This document shows, piece after piece, positions 34,368-64,000 of a stretch of DNA of 64,000 bases. Within the stretch, counting starts at the first letter, position 1. Each line of letters begins with the position of its first letter. The stretch spans positions 1-64,000 of the forward strand of contig BROG01000257.1 in the NCBI GenBank assembly GCA_030159075.1, written 5' to 3'. The position numbers were made by a program, and so were the translations under genes. The notes under the pieces are model-generated. The model worked only from the letters and a program-made list of their open reading frames with translations. It was not told where the DNA came from and ran no database searches. This stretch comes from Atrina japonica. Lineage: Eukaryota > Mollusca > Bivalvia > Pterioida > Pinnidae.

Positions 34368-36569
34368 CTATGTAACATTACGCCATAAAATGAAAAAGAA
34401 TATGACTTCAAACCATTACATGTTTTGAGCAAATCTATAAGTACTTGATCATATTTACAGAAGACGATAGATAAAAATTCGGTCATAGACTTACGTAGTC
34501 ACAGGATATATTCAGTCAGTTAAAGGAGACCAAGCTCTCTCGATAATTCACCAATGTAGAAAGACAGATTACTGTATAAAAGTGGAAGAAAAGAAACTTT
34601 TTATAATGTGGATGAAAATATCGTATTTCATCTGGTTTTACTGTCAAATCCAAGACGTTTTGTTATAGAAATACGCAATCGCAGTAAATGTTCGGTCGAC
34701 GATAAAGTTTCGCCTCGTATAATGTTGTTTTAAAATATAAACGAAGGGGCAAATGAACAGAAACGAATATGATACCTGCAATGTAGTACAATCCTTTGTA
34801 CAAACTGTTAAAGCAGTTAACTCTTGTCATTGTAGATTACTTTACTATATATATATATCGCTTTTCAAATTGAGTTTAAGTTTTATGAATAGACTAGACT
34901 GAACAAGAATAATTTTATGTTTATTGTGGTCGAGAAAATAGATACTGTTGCTTTTAGTAGCGACATAAATTGAAAAAAATGTGAATGATCGTTATTTTGG
35001 AGAATGCTTTATTTTGAAAACTGAATTACAACAAGCATCATTTCCATTTAACATTGTTCGCTAACATTAACGTACGTTCTACCCATAATAGGTCTTCCAA
35101 CTTAAATTGGCACGTGTCTAAAACCACAGTGAGTTTAAATTGGATCATTACAGGGGTGACGGACTAGTTTTCGGCAACAAAACTATTAGAGCTGCAGGAA
35201 TAAATGATTTCACGTTTAACCTGTGAATTCCTATATCTGGATAATAGATCAAATTGCTTCGGTTTTGGACAGCACTTTGGTGGACATGTAGTTTCTACTA
35301 TTTGAGTCTATTAGATAGCGGGTATTGTTGTACTTGTATATACGACTACTGATAATTTTACGAGTTGATATTATAGCAGCTCAGTTATGTCAGCAATTAT
35401 TCACTCTGGTCACAGAGTGCAGTATGAAATATTGTGAACACTTTGTTCACAATCGCAAAATAAATATGTTTAAATCAGATTCTCCAATATCGAAAAAAAG
35501 TGTTGTAAAACCATTGTTTTTCGTGGATCCATAGATAAATTTTTATTTCATTTATTACTACGCGCAAAGATGTCTAGGTTTGCAAACATAAACAGATACA
35601 CATTGCTCTGTTTTATTGGTTTTGCTTGGACCTGATACGACTCAATGTTGATCTATGATTTGCGACCTCGTGTGTGATAACATGCACTGTGTTTATCCTC
35701 TAGTGATAATTTATTGATTTTCATGTTATAATAGCATTATAATTCCAGTATTTAGCTATTCTGTGAGATATAATAAATTCTATAAAAATTCAAATCATTC
35801 GCTTACATTTGCACCCTGCTTTGAAATTTGAAATTAGCAGCTGCATCGTTCCACGTGATCTTGACTGATAACAGTCTTTGAAGTTGTGAAAGATTCGAAC
35901 AAGTGTTACATACAACAACACACGAATGTGTCTGATGGGACACTCTTCTAGAGGCTAACTTTGTGTTGATGACACAGGTGAAGCTACTGAGGTGAAGTAC
36001 TATACAAAACTGTCGCACAGGAACTTGATACATCAGTGTAGTCTTGTGTTCAGCATTTATATCAACAAACTAAATTTAACTGACAATGTTTGGTATCAAT
36101 TACATGTTGACTTCTTATTAGTACACGTGATATAAATGATAATAATATATTAAAACGAATAAATGAAGTGTTTTTGTTATTGAGCTTATTTCATAATTAT
36201 GCAATGCCATTCCACGATTCACGCAAGACTTTGCTTGTTAGCAAAATCTGAAAATATCCTGTTTTTTCGGTAAAAGGCTAGTATGTTTTATTGAAATTGA
36301 CTTGCATTATGTTTATCACATATGTAATCAATATCTATTTGTAAGTATAGTGTATTGTACTTCCTTAAATGATAAACATCAACTCGTATACGTACTTTCA
36401 GTACTTTTGTCTTTTTGCTATAAATGCGGCTGCTATTATTATGTTGTGTGGCACTTGTTGTTGTAGTGCATTTAGCATCTAGGTTCAGTTTTACATACAG
36501 GTACATCGACGACGTCCTGTCTATAAATAACAGATAGAGGTTTCCATGGAATAATTGCGACAGGTATAG
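34364..36569. other. AT-rich non-coding region upstream of the transporter gene
   Basis: No coding exon recognised. The transporter's untranslated first exon and promoter should lie here or further upstream, but I cannot place them. Confidence 0.45.
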
Positions 36570-36740
36570 CATGCTTACACTTACTCCCTTTGGACACCTG
36601 GTCTCATCCCGTTTTGGGATCCGCAATTCGTCTTCATGTTGAGGTCGGCAATTTGTCCATTTTTATCGTATTCTAATGGACTTGGAATTTCGTATATCCA
36701 TTGGTACTTGTTCATTTTTACATAATGTGGTTCATGTTGC
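36570..36740 (-). repeat. dispersed repeat family AB (A subtype)
   Basis: 'tttggacacctggtctcatc', 'cgtattctaatggacttgga' and 'tatccattggtacttg' match 17455 and 49260. It ends about 180 bases before the first coding exon of the transporter. Confidence 0.75.
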
Positions 36741-36947
36741 AAGAGATTCGGCTTCAAATATTTCTGGTGCGTTGGGTTATTTGGAATTTTTATATTTCTG
36801 TGTCTTTCTTGTTGCTCCAACAGTCATTTCTTCATGTGTTTCTTAATCTCGCTCACTATTTATAGATATTTCAATTCTGCTACTTTACCTCAGAATGTAA
36901 TGTAAATTTCTGTCTGCAGAGTAACAAAAAAGGCACAGAACACAAAT

Positions 36948-54787
<17,840 letters not shown>

Positions 54788-54844
54788 GAGACAGCCTCGC
54801 AAACGGACCAATGAGGTTCTGTTATTGTTCGATTGATCTTTTAG

Positions 54845-55155
54845 ATGGGCATTAGCTGTGTTTACAAAATAACATTACTTCGATTTTGTCTACATTTACT
54901 ACTTGTACTTGGTGTACCATAGACAATTAGAGGAATACACTGGCATAAAACATTATTCCTTTATATTTTATGAAAATAAACTAAGGTCCAGTGTGGTATC
55001 TATATACAAATGGTAAGTTTGAGCAAGTTAATCAATTGCAATTGAAAAAGCCCCAAACCTGGGTTTCTCAAGCAATTTTCACAAAATATATAGGAATGTA
55101 AGAAATGTTATAATTGTGTATATCTTGTTATTTGTATATCAATCTAAACAGTAAA
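54845..55155. repeat. foldback repeat family H, 3' of the CNT gene
   Basis: 'attagctgtgtttac' start, stem words 'attcctttatattttatg' and 'cacaaaatatataggaatg'. Contains the candidate CNT poly(A) signal. Confidence 0.7.
54975..54980 (+). promoter_or_regulatory. candidate poly(A) signal of the CNT gene
   Basis: AATAAA 188 bases after the stop codon. It lies within a foldback repeat copy (about 54845-55155), so the transcript end may be repeat-derived. Confidence 0.45.
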
Positions 55156-55281
55156 ACTCTGTCTGTGTGTGTGTGTAAAAAGTAAAACTCTGTCTGTGTG
55201 TGTGTAAAAAGTAAAACTCTGTCTGTGTGTGTGTGTAAAAAGTAAAACTCTGTCTGTGTGTGTGTGTAAAAAGTAAAACTC

Positions 55282-55318
<37 letters not shown>
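55150..55318 (+). repeat. ~30-bp minisatellite, five units
   Basis: Each unit is 'gtaaaactctgtctgtgtgt' plus a GT run and 'aaaaa'. The last unit has an expanded GT tract. Confidence 0.92.
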
Positions 55319-57010
55319 AAGTGTGTGTGCAAGAGTGTGGTGCCGAGAATTGTTGTGTTTATATAGCAAAGGATTACAATGATTCAGCTATGAATGTTCG
55401 TTTAACAATATCCTAAATCAACTAGAGTATAGAGTTACCATTACAATCTTTATCGTTTAAAGAAGATAGTACCTTAACAAAATATATTTACTAAAATTCT
55501 TCATAAAAGTCCAGTTATTTTATATTTTCAAAATAACATCATTGAAAACTATATATATCTTCTAAGTAAAAGAGGATTAAATTTACGTGGTCCTCATATT
55601 CACCCTTAATTACTCCATGAAAATTTATTAACAATGTTCAAAGAATAAAGGTTACTATCACAAACGCGTGCTTTTCGTAAAATTCTGAACTTTGACTTTC
55701 ACTATTATGGCGCCACTGTTATGACGTCATTTTACTCAAGCCACAAAGTCTCGTGTCGGCTAATAATTAATGAAACATAAGGCGAAAATTTCTTGAAGTA
55801 AGTATTAATGTTTTACATTGTAGGTTTGCTGTACAAAGACTACGAATAAAGAGGTCAACTAACAGTAATGAACCAGCAATAGTTTATACCACCATTTCAA
55901 GTATTGTGTGATACGAAATATACATACACCTGATAATGTATATATTTTCATGACATATATCTATGTACCTGACAAAGGCACATTACAACCAGATTTGTAC
56001 ATTGAATCCTGGACATCCTAAAATATGACACTTTTGTATCTGTGATTTTCATATGCTGCAATACAATTTTCATTTGAGAATATGTAAGAATGTATTGAGT
56101 ACAGCAAATGAATATAGACCGAGGTTGATACTGTTTTCTGTACTAGATAACTTTTCATATTGACTGGATCAGAATTCAAAAAAACGTTTAATCACATTTC
56201 ATGGCTGAAACGTTAATCAAGCATTATATGATCTACGATAAAGCAAAACGATAGAACTGAAAAATAAGATATTAGTATAATCATTAATGCTTTACATGTT
56301 GTCTTTGCTATTATGTTTACTGTGACATAATTGCAAATCATTGACATTGTGAATATATCGAGTGATACTCAAGGACCTACTGATATCGAGGTAGTTAAAT
56401 GAAATGAAAAGAAAAAAATCAATAGACCCAAAGGGCCTTATCGGTCACCTGAGAGAAATGTATAATTGGGAAAGGTTCATTGGAATAGAGAGTCCTTTAA
56501 AAATGGGCTGTGTTAAATAATTAGCATTTATTTTCTGTTTATTGAAACTTTGGATTTTTGTGATTTTTCCTCATAATTCAATTGTTGCTTTCAACTGCTT
56601 CATTTCTGACAAACAACTTTTTTTGGCTGGGAAACATAATTTCTTCTGAGCAACTTTCTGAGCACAATTTTGAGTATTTTTCTAAATATTTTTCTGAGCA
56701 TGATCCTGTGCATTTGAGTACCCAAAGGCATAAGCAAGTTTTTAAAGGAGGTAGCCTTCCTCTCGTCACATATGTCGACAATTCCAACATGTCCGTCATT
56801 CGTTACTTTTTCCAACTTCACAAGTCACTAGTGTCCACAAGTTTACTTCTAATTTTTCTTGACATTTGGAATCCCCCAAACCTTTATAAACAACTTATTT
56901 CAGTTGTAAAAAATCTTTCTGTAAAATATTATTAATATGAACATTCATTAAACATTGAGGCATATATTTCAAAGGTATGAAAAATGGCAGTTTTAGTACT
57001 TCTAAGTGCT
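55319..57010. other. AT-rich non-coding region
   Basis: No gene recognised. A decayed AB-family piece lies at about 55930-56045 ('gaatcctggacatcct'). A fragment 'agacccaaagggccttatcg' near 56426 resembles a bivalve dispersed repeat. The 117-codon frame at 56582-56935 has no motif. Confidence 0.45.
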
Positions 57011-57011
57011 G

Positions 57012-57258
57012 ATGGCATTATATTGCTTTTCTATTGTTTTTGCCCCATCCCCGGGTCCCCGGGATGTGGACCACCGAATTTCCAAGACCAAAATAATCAA
57101 TGCTTCAGTCCCCAAAACTTTCAAATGTATATGCCTATACAAAAAGTCGATGGTTTTGGCATTATACTGATTTCCTATGGTTTTGGTCCTGCCTGTGGGA
57201 CCGTGGGGGTTGCTTCAATTCATAAAGCTTTCATATGCATATGCCTATACAAAAAGTC
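57012..57258. repeat. tandem duplication with ~115-140-bp units
   Basis: Two units share 'ggcattatat' or 'ggcattatac' near the start and 'tatgcctatacaaaaagtc' at the end (57129-57148 and 57241-57259), with C/G-rich centres. Confidence 0.65.
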
Positions 57259-58869
57259 AAAGTTTTTTTTACGAAATTAATTATATTGCTTTCACAAAGC
57301 ATTCATAAGACATCAAAAGATGATTTATATACAAATACAATAATCCTTTAATGACAAAATACAATAAATGGTTTGTATAAGTTCTAGTATGTTGGTAACA
57401 TTCGGTTTCATGAGAAACAACTCTAGGAAAAAGCATTGAAAATGTTTATATTTATGTACATGACAGGCGATTCCTCCGTTTTATTGATTCATAAACTAAA
57501 AAGGCATAGTATTTCGTCTTCACAATGCGATTAAATGAAATTTTGTTAATATGAATCAATATATGAATTCATTTCAGATCATGCATTAGTGTTTTGTGAC
57601 TTTTTTTTACCCAGGCATTCATTATTTTACTTTATCTACAATGAATCTAGAGACTGCTTTTATCACAAACTATGTAATACATTTTCAGGGAGAACGAGTA
57701 TGTATTACTTGAGATATTTTAATGATATGGATGTTCATACTCCCATCCTAAACTTTAACAGCCTAATATCTAGCAGGCCTATAATATCCCAATATTCTAA
57801 CACACTAAATTTTATTAATAATGGTTAACGTTCGATATGTTAATAATCATGCTTGTGATTTACAGAAAAGTTGTGTTTTATGTACAGAAAAAAGTTATTT
57901 TTCCAAACTATTTGATTTCTCTCCATAATCAAAATTTATAGTTTAACCATACAAGTGATTAAATTATATACCATATGAATATATTCCATGTCAATATGAT
58001 TATAAATATGTTTATAAAGGTATACATTGAATAAGCTATTTGATTTGATTTATTTTTAACATGAATATAGAAATGAATGTGATTACAGTTCTATATTTGA
58101 CAGAATGACTTGTATATTATTTTCCGACACGGACATACTATTCTACTTTGCAGAGAGTTGTAGTGTTATACTATGCGCCGACGACAAACTCGCAGTCGAG
58201 GTGGCTGTAACGTTGAACACAATCAATATCAAAATACATGACAACATATGTCAAATCAATTTTCGTGGCGAGTTAATTGACCGATTCGCATAACTTCGCG
58301 GGGCCGAGTAATCTTTCGACTTTCAACCGATGATTATATTTTTTCTGGTTAAGACTAACTCGAATAATTCAAGCTCGCTCCTTTTCCGATTCTCTGCATC
58401 CTCCGGGTTAGGTTAAGACAAGCGTACCAAGAAATACGCTTTAGTCCCATACCAGTCGGTATGGTGACAAGTGACACCGGTTACTGTTCTCAGTGTAATG
58501 TTGTTATATTGCATTACCTATAATTTAATTTAATATAACCTTATAATTTAAACTCGTCCAGGCTAAGAAAGACTCCATTGGCTCATTCACCTCTTAAGAC
58601 ACATTTGGACTGGCATAAGGCATCGATTTACATTTACAGAAGAGTACATTGTTTTTCAGTTGTTGAATAGTTAAAATCAGCCACACCAGTTTATATAAAT
58701 CTGACTGAAGTATACTAGAATTCCTATTTTATACGTGGACACAAATTGACTCGTCATCTTTCGTTCCAAACATCTTCTATATGGTGTAATGATGGCGAAA
58801 CGAGATATTGTATCACTACACATTTATATTCATGTTTATATGATACCGTTTGTGGAGGCATGTTTATAA
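57259..58869. other. AT-rich non-coding region
   Basis: No gene recognised; the frames at 57589-57828 and 58105-58293 have no family motif. Confidence 0.45.
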
Positions 58870-59400
58870 ATAAAAAGTTAGTTACTTTTACAGTTTCGAC
58901 TTCCATGAAGGAATGGAATAAGCGTCCCCTATCGCCTGGTCACACTAACCCGAAAATCCACAGTAAAATATAAATGAAACATTTCAGGAAAAGATCCTTG
59001 TCATATTCGGTACTGACGATTCAACAATCACCTTCGAACAGGTAACTCAACATTCCAATTATAACGACCGTAAAACTTGCATATGCCGACTTTCAACGTG
59101 ATTTCCCGTATACATATGTCAACATTACCAAGTAATTTGTTTTTGTTTATTTAAAATGATACCACAGTTATATGTTTGCAAAAAGTCAAAACAAATGTAT
59201 GCCACTCCAGAATCACAATAATGAGTTACAATTAATAGTTTATCTCATTTAAACCTAATTTTTCACAGGGAACACAGTGTATGAAATGTTCATTTTTATA
59301 AAAGTAACTGACACCTTGTATCATCTAGAATTCGTATACGGGCGATAAAGGTATTTACTACTTAAATATTGATAGTTGACAATAGAACACCGAAATAAAT
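58870..59400 (+). repeat. dispersed repeat family AB, long but decayed copy
   Basis: 'gcgtcccctatcgcctggtc', 'aaatccacagtaaaatat', 'ggtaactcaacattcc' and 'ggtatttactacttaaat' follow the order of the 51095 copy. Confidence 0.65.
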
Positions 59401-59877
59401 ACCACGTTTATCGCATAGTATTGTTGTCAATCCTTAAGGTAAGTTTAATGTCCAAGTAGGAAGTACTTGTGGTCTATTAGGTGATTATTTCTAGTTCTAT
59501 GGGATGTATCACATTCATAGAAATATGAATATTGTCGTGACTAATGTGCAAAACGCCTTAGATACATATAAAGGTCAAATAAAAAGGCACGATTAAGCTT
59601 TACCTCGTTTGACTCGACAACCTGTAAAAGAACTCTACTTAATATGAATAAAAGGGCAGGTCCACTTATACAGTAAGACAATTGGTTGATTTTGACGGTT
59701 TGCCGAAATCCTGGACGCGGAACATAAAGCTATGTATAAAAGAATGTACTTAAATCTGACTATAGTAAAATTCATATAACCTGGCGATGTGGGGTCTCGT
59801 GAACTATTTCTTGATCTGGGCGAGTTTAAAGTTTACTGGGTAATAAACCATAATGACATTAAAATGACACTCAAGAA

Positions 59878-60190
59878 CCCTCGTTCCCGCCTGTCATCAT
59901 ACATACGGGTATCCGGTGGAGAATAAAACGTTTTACCCCGTGAAGTCTGTCATAACCGAAAAGTGAGTTGAACCGATCGTATGGTAATCAAAAGGTTACA
60001 CGGCCCCGCCATATTAATATGTAAATCAGACAATAGACTCAAATTATTCTGCTTAGCCCATAAAACTTCAGGATAAGTCAACATTAAGAAAACCTTTGAC
60101 TGATCTAGAAAAGTAATCTTCTGTATGTACGAGCCCTCGTTCCCGCCTGTCATTATACATACCAGTAACCAGTGGAGAATAAAACATTTT
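59878..60190. repeat. ~58-bp direct repeat pair
   Basis: 'ccctcgttcccgcctgtcat' to 'tggagaataaaac' at 59878-59932 and 60132-60185, with about six mismatches. Confidence 0.85.
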
Positions 60191-60194
60191 ATAT

Positions 60195-60770
60195 TCTAAT
60201 TCAACAGTCTCAACCGAACATAAATTATTTCTAAAATAAGCTCAAAACATAGCTAGGATAAGCTCGCAAGTGCGAGTGCAACAGACTTTATTAAATTATA
60301 GTACATAGATAAACTTAAATTATCTGCGCATGCCGTGTTATTCATATGCACATCACACACACCATTTTCTACAAATATGAAAAAAGAATCAACATCACAT
60401 TCCAAATTACAGTAAAAAACGACAGGCGGGTGGGTAGGGGAAGTAAGCGTCCGTTGCACTTGGCGGCGATACTTCGAATACCTTATATTCGTAACTAAAA
60501 ATCCAGGTAACATACCTGGTCACAATTTTCATGTTTTTAACTCTGCTACCTTTAATAAACAGATATAACCAATCGCCATACGATAAACAACAAAAGAAAC
60601 AACATAACACGTGTTTACTGTAACCAAATACACGTGTAGACGTAACTATTATAAATGCATTTATGTTCTAATTCGCCAGTCTCAGCTCAACATAAATTAT
60701 TTATAGAATAAACTCAACACACAACTACATTAAGCTCGCCAGTGCTAGTGCAACAGACTTCGAAAAACAA
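60195..60770. repeat. ~100-bp direct repeat pair next to the recombinase
   Basis: Copies at about 60195-60295 and 60668-60770: 'aacataaattatttctaaaa' versus 'aacataaattatttatagaa', and 'gtgcgagtgcaacagactt' versus 'gtgctagtgcaacagactt'. Tyrosine-recombinase retroelements often have split direct repeats, and these could be such a remnant. Confidence 0.7.
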
Positions 60771-60804
60771 AGAAAGTAGAGACAGAAAATAATCAAATGC
60801 CAAT

Positions 60805-61489
60805 ATCATGAGTAACATATAATTCATCTTGAATACTTTCTTTCACATAGCCAACTTTGTCCAAATCTGGAGACCACCGCCCGTGTTTTTAATAATTCTA
60901 TCATTAACACCATCCGAAAAAGCAGCCGTTGCACCACCTCCTCGGAGGGTATTTAAGCCAAAGAAATTTTTTATCTAAACCAAACTCTTCCAGAGCTTTC
61001 AAGAGAATTTCCCTTGAACGTGTATAAGAAAGAGATTTATCCCCCTTAAATAATAAAAATTTGAACTTTTGTAAAAAACTAAAGATCTGAATATAATTTC
61101 TGAATAGTCTGATTTTACATTTGCCAACTGTAAATAACGTTGTAGCATAGACACAGGACAAACATTAAAGTTCGTCTTAGATATAAAGACATGAGTACCC
61201 TCTCTATAGCGATCTGTTTTGCTTTTCTCAATTAAAATTGACGAATGAGTATAAAAAAAACCAAAATATCATTTCTGCTAATATTAACTAATTCAGAGAA
61301 TCTTAGGAAACCTGCAAAACTAACAAGACACATACAAGCGATTCTGACATCTTTAAGATCGCTTTTGTCGTTTCCATCCAAAGTACAAATATTTCTTAAA
61401 ATGGAGTAATTGGTTCTTTTTTGTTATGAATAGTGTGACCTATAAGTCTATGAGCCGCTTCTTTGCACCGTTTACTGGCATTGGTTGAG
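60805..61489 (-). pseudogene. tyrosine recombinase of a DIRS/Ngaro- or Crypton-like element, frameshifted
   Basis: Read from 61489 in shifting frames: ASKRCKEAAHRLIGHT, SFAGFLRFSELVNISRNDI (Arg of box I), CPVSMLQRYLQLANVKSDYS, YTRSREILLKALEEFGLDKK, LRGGGATAAFSDGVNDRIIK (box II, where H-S-L-R-S-G-G-A-T is usual), KHGRWSPDLDKVGYVKES (His/Trp position and a candidate Tyr nucleophile). At least three frameshifts are needed, so it is dead. Such enzymes integrate circular DNA copies by site-specific recombination. Whether an RT partner existed cannot be told from what remains. Confidence 0.72.
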
Positions 61490-62464
61490 GTTTCATGAAT
61501 AATAAAAAAGATTTCGGGCACATGAAACTACGGGTAGGAAAGAGTATAGCGAATCCGAACCGTGGTGTTACGAAGCTGGGTCCCCTAAACTGTTTGTTTA
61601 CAGTTCATGGCAAATTTAGGAATCAGTTGTCGGATTTTTCAGTTGTTTATATGACAGGAGAGAAATTGTTGTGTAATTAGTGTTGTTTTAGGGGAAATTT
61701 TAAGGAATATACTATTAGTAGGATCGTCATTGCGCGTTGTAAACTTCTTATGCCGTCGAAAACGTCTTAATTTTCAAACGAAATTGCACTGCTTGCAAAC
61801 AGCACACAATTGCCATTTATATAGCTATAATTTCAGCCTACTAAAATACGTGTAACTTGTACGACATGGTCATTATTAACTGTTTAATATTTATTTTTTT
61901 CTATTATGAAAATATACTTGGGTTATTTTTCTACGGTAGAAAATCCTGGGTCATTTTTCTATGGTGCCTTTTCTAGATCCGTAAAAAAGGAGTAAAAGTC
62001 AATCGTTGAGCTTGGAGGCGGGTCTATGACTGGAAGTGGAAGGTTGTGGAGGCGGCCATCTTGGATAACGAGCCAATGAGAACCTTCGTTACAAGAGGTC
62101 GGGGTCACGAGAGGTCGGCGGCTAAATACTAGAAGTTAGGTTTTTCCAGTGTTGGACTGAGAGTGAATCTATTTTTAGAACCGAAACTTTGGGTTTTTCC
62201 AGGTTTGAGATTTGGAGTGAAATCAATAGTAGGTAGCGCCACAGTCAGCAAGAGTTTACGTGAGTTGACGAGAGTTGCTAACAGGAGATGGTTTTTTTTT
62301 TCCAGTTTTGAGGTCTAGAGTGAATGAACGTTGATTAGATGGTGGGGTATTCCCCTGATAGCATAATTAAGTTGAAAGTAATGAAAACCGTATTAAAGTT
62401 GCTAGCTCACTACTTTTTTCTGAGATATTGACAAAGTGATTGCCAAACTTCATTTTCGTCATGT
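61490..62464. other. non-coding region with a possible promoter-like patch
   Basis: No coding exon recognised. 62051-62080 carries a YY1-like GGCCATCTTGG and a CCAAT box (agccaatgag) in the most GC-rich patch of the area. Confidence 0.35.
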
Positions 62465-62564
62465 GATTTAATCATAAAATGAAGTTCATCACAGGACTTT
62501 GTTCAATTGATGACCGAGAGTCATCGTGTCAACATCTTGTATTGGACATCTATCAATAAGAAAC

Positions 62565-62785
62565 CTACGAAAAGAGAAAATGAAATGAGAAAAGACGTGA
62601 GAAAAGAAGAGATGAAAAGATCAAAGGGGTTGAAAGGGGAGAAACAGAGAGAAGAGAAGAAACAGATAAGAAGGACAGAGAGAAAGAATGTGGGAAAAGG
62701 TGGACAAGACAGATGGACAGAGTCAGGAAAAGACAGAAGGACATAGTTAGGAAAAGACAGAAGGACAGAAAGATGAAGGACGTTT
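62565..62785 (+). other. purine-rich tract
   Basis: About 220 bases dominated by GA, AAAG and GGACAGA words. The K/E/R-rich open frame (62507-62746) follows from composition. Confidence 0.7.
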
Positions 62786-62851
62786 ATTATCGTTTCATCA
62801 GGAATTAAGAATAACTTTAGCCTTACCTAATTTTTGTACGTATGAATACAG

Positions 62852-63034
62852 GTACCTGACGTTTAAAGATCATTGGCCAAAATATCTACCGGGACCTTAA
62901 GAGACAGAATTAGCCAGAGCAGGATTTGTGGTTTTGTTGTGGCACCTGTTTAGAAGATTGGGAATGGTCTGATAATGCTTATACAGAACATCGATGTTGG
63001 TCTAAAGATTGTGCTTTCATTCAACTGGTGATAT
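62852..63034 (+). pseudogene. broken BIR (IAP-type zinc) domain
   Basis: After an acceptor-like 'gaatacag': YLTFKDHWPKYLPGP, a TAA at 62898, ETELARAGF, then a +1/-1 shift to WFCCGTCLEDWEWSDNAYTE and HRCWSKDCAFIQLV. This follows the BIR order (W-P, P, LA-x-AGF, C-G-x-x-L-x-x-W, E-H, C). Residues between AGF and the first zinc Cys are lost and that Cys appears as Trp. BIR domains occur in inhibitors of apoptosis, a family that is expanded in bivalves. This copy cannot encode a normal domain. Confidence 0.6.
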
Positions 63035-63180
63035 AAAAACAAAAACAAAAAACACTGTGTGGAACCTCCCTTCTTGTGGCAAACAAGTGCCTGACGCGAA
63101 GTCTAAATATAGAATAAGAAGAACGGGTATAAAGTAAAGTGAAGTTTAGGCACCGAACATCATTTGAATCAGTGATCAAC

Positions 63181-63294
63181 ATGAGTTATCCAGGATTGCC
63201 TCAGACGCACCCTGATTATTCCCCTAAAACCAACCAAGAAAGTGAAAGTTTGAAACCGAACAGAAGTGATGATGTAAATTTTGTACTTTTATAA
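63181..63294 (+). CDS. possible short first exon (hypothetical, 37 codons)
   Basis: MSYPGLPQTHPDYSPKTNQE onward, TAA at 63292. A gtaaat at 63274 after the AGTGATGAT codons could be a splice donor. It resembles a soluble N-terminal tail, but no family is recognised and it may be chance. Confidence 0.2.
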   Translation: MSYPGLPQTHPDYSPKTNQESESLKPNRSDDVNFVLL

Positions 63295-64000
63295 TGCAAA
63301 TATGTTTAGTGTCACAGCGTCAAGGAATTCGAATCGACCGATCTAGGACAAAAGCTGACGTTCGTTTGCTCCGTTCTGTATGGGCAAGATTAACCGTAGT
63401 AGTGAAACAAAGTGCCAAAGTTTGATTGTGTGTTTTTTAAACTGTTTCATAGTTATGAACGTTTCAAAGTGATCAGTGTTTCAAAAGTTAATAAGTGTTT
63501 TCAAAGTTCATTCTTATATTATTGTACATAGTCACAGAGGGACGGCCCTAATCCTCTGCCGACTATCTAAAAATGTTTGTTAGCGGGGTATTAAACTTAT
63601 TAAAAATTGATCTGGTGTTTGTGTATTATGTCTGGGTATAAGGTGTACACTTAGAGTTTAAACCTAGTATCTACACGGTAGACACAAAGGTACACAGAGT
63701 GATCTGGTGTAAAACACCATTGACAAAGTATGAGAAAGAGTATGACTAGAAGGATACCAAGAGTAACTGTGACTTAGAGACTTAGAGTATAAGAGATATA
63801 GAGAGTAAATAAGGATATACAAAGGATCTATGTTTTATTGTTGAGACTATAGAACCGCTGTTACTCTAATCAGTCACATGTTTCTTTTCGTAAAAAGTTA
63901 GGTGGTCCTGAAAAGGGCTGTTTTAATTTTTAGGCTTTATATGCCATGGCATAAAAAGCATTTTGTACGTTTGCTCCGCCGTATTTCTCTTTTTCTTTTT
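63295..64000. other. non-coding region to window end
   Basis: No gene or repeat recognised. If 63181-63273 is an exon, the next one lies beyond the window. Confidence 0.4.

Noticed and set aside
36288..36820. Two overlapping minus-strand open frames of 112 and 79 codons
   Set aside because: They partly cover a dispersed AB repeat, and no protein family is recognisable.
59950..60153. 67-codon minus frame considered as a retroelement RT piece
   Set aside because: The likeness was too weak to claim; left unassigned within the repeat region.
62507..62746. Lys/Glu/Arg-rich 79-codon open frame
   Set aside because: Produced by a purine-rich tract; no domain, and the repetitive wording (gaaaagacagaagg) continues after the stop.

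Overview
The window looks like AT-rich nuclear DNA from a marine mollusc, most likely a bivalve. It has intron-split genes with GT-AG junctions, tRNA-derived SINEs, Penelope-like and tyrosine-recombinase retroelement debris, and many microsatellites and minisatellites. The bivalve call is an inference from the repeats and the gene types. The sequence does not prove a species.

Two complete protein genes can be assembled exon by exon, both on the + strand. (1) 12602-17959: six coding exons encoding a 633-residue protein with an N-terminal ubiquitin-conjugating (UBC/E2) fold. The putative catalytic Cys is residue 93 and a His-Tyr-Asn triad stands where most E2s have His-Pro-Asn. An unfamiliar C-terminal region and a very basic, probably nuclear tail follow. 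(2) 36948-54787: ten coding exons encoding a 675-residue concentrative nucleoside transporter (SLC28/CNT family) with the family motif G-x-K-x3-N-E-F-V-A-Y intact. All reading frames join across every intron in both genes. Their functions are unrelated and they probably sit together by chance.

Layout: 1-12.4 kb is gene-free and repeat-rich (a ~1.7 kb foldback, SINEs, minisatellites, a 149-base G run, a palindromic MITE-like hairpin). 12.6-18.8 kb is the E2-like gene. 19.5-25.65 kb is an anomalous locus: a GA repeat, about 210 bp of unique flank, about 5.2 kb of strand-asymmetric sequence almost lacking A, a second GA repeat, and the same 210 bp again. I read this mainly as an assembly or base-calling artefact. 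28.4-30.15 kb is a 5'-truncated Penelope-like element with GIY-YIG endonuclease, inverted copies of its own 3' end, and a candidate hammerhead ribozyme, lying inside a TA microsatellite. 36.9-54.8 kb is the transporter. Its introns hold two Penelope-like fragments alternating with 50-bp satellite blocks, a 40-bp satellite, copies of a dispersed repeat (called AB here), foldback repeats and a nested SINE. 55-64 kb is gene-poor, with a broken tyrosine recombinase (about 60.8-61.49 kb), a broken BIR domain (about 62.85-63.03 kb) and one possible short first exon (63181).

I found no CRISPR arrays, operons, rRNA genes or functional tRNA genes. The points most worth checking are the A-depleted block, the Penelope-like element with its hammerhead candidate, the satellite/Penelope alternation, and the E2 architecture.
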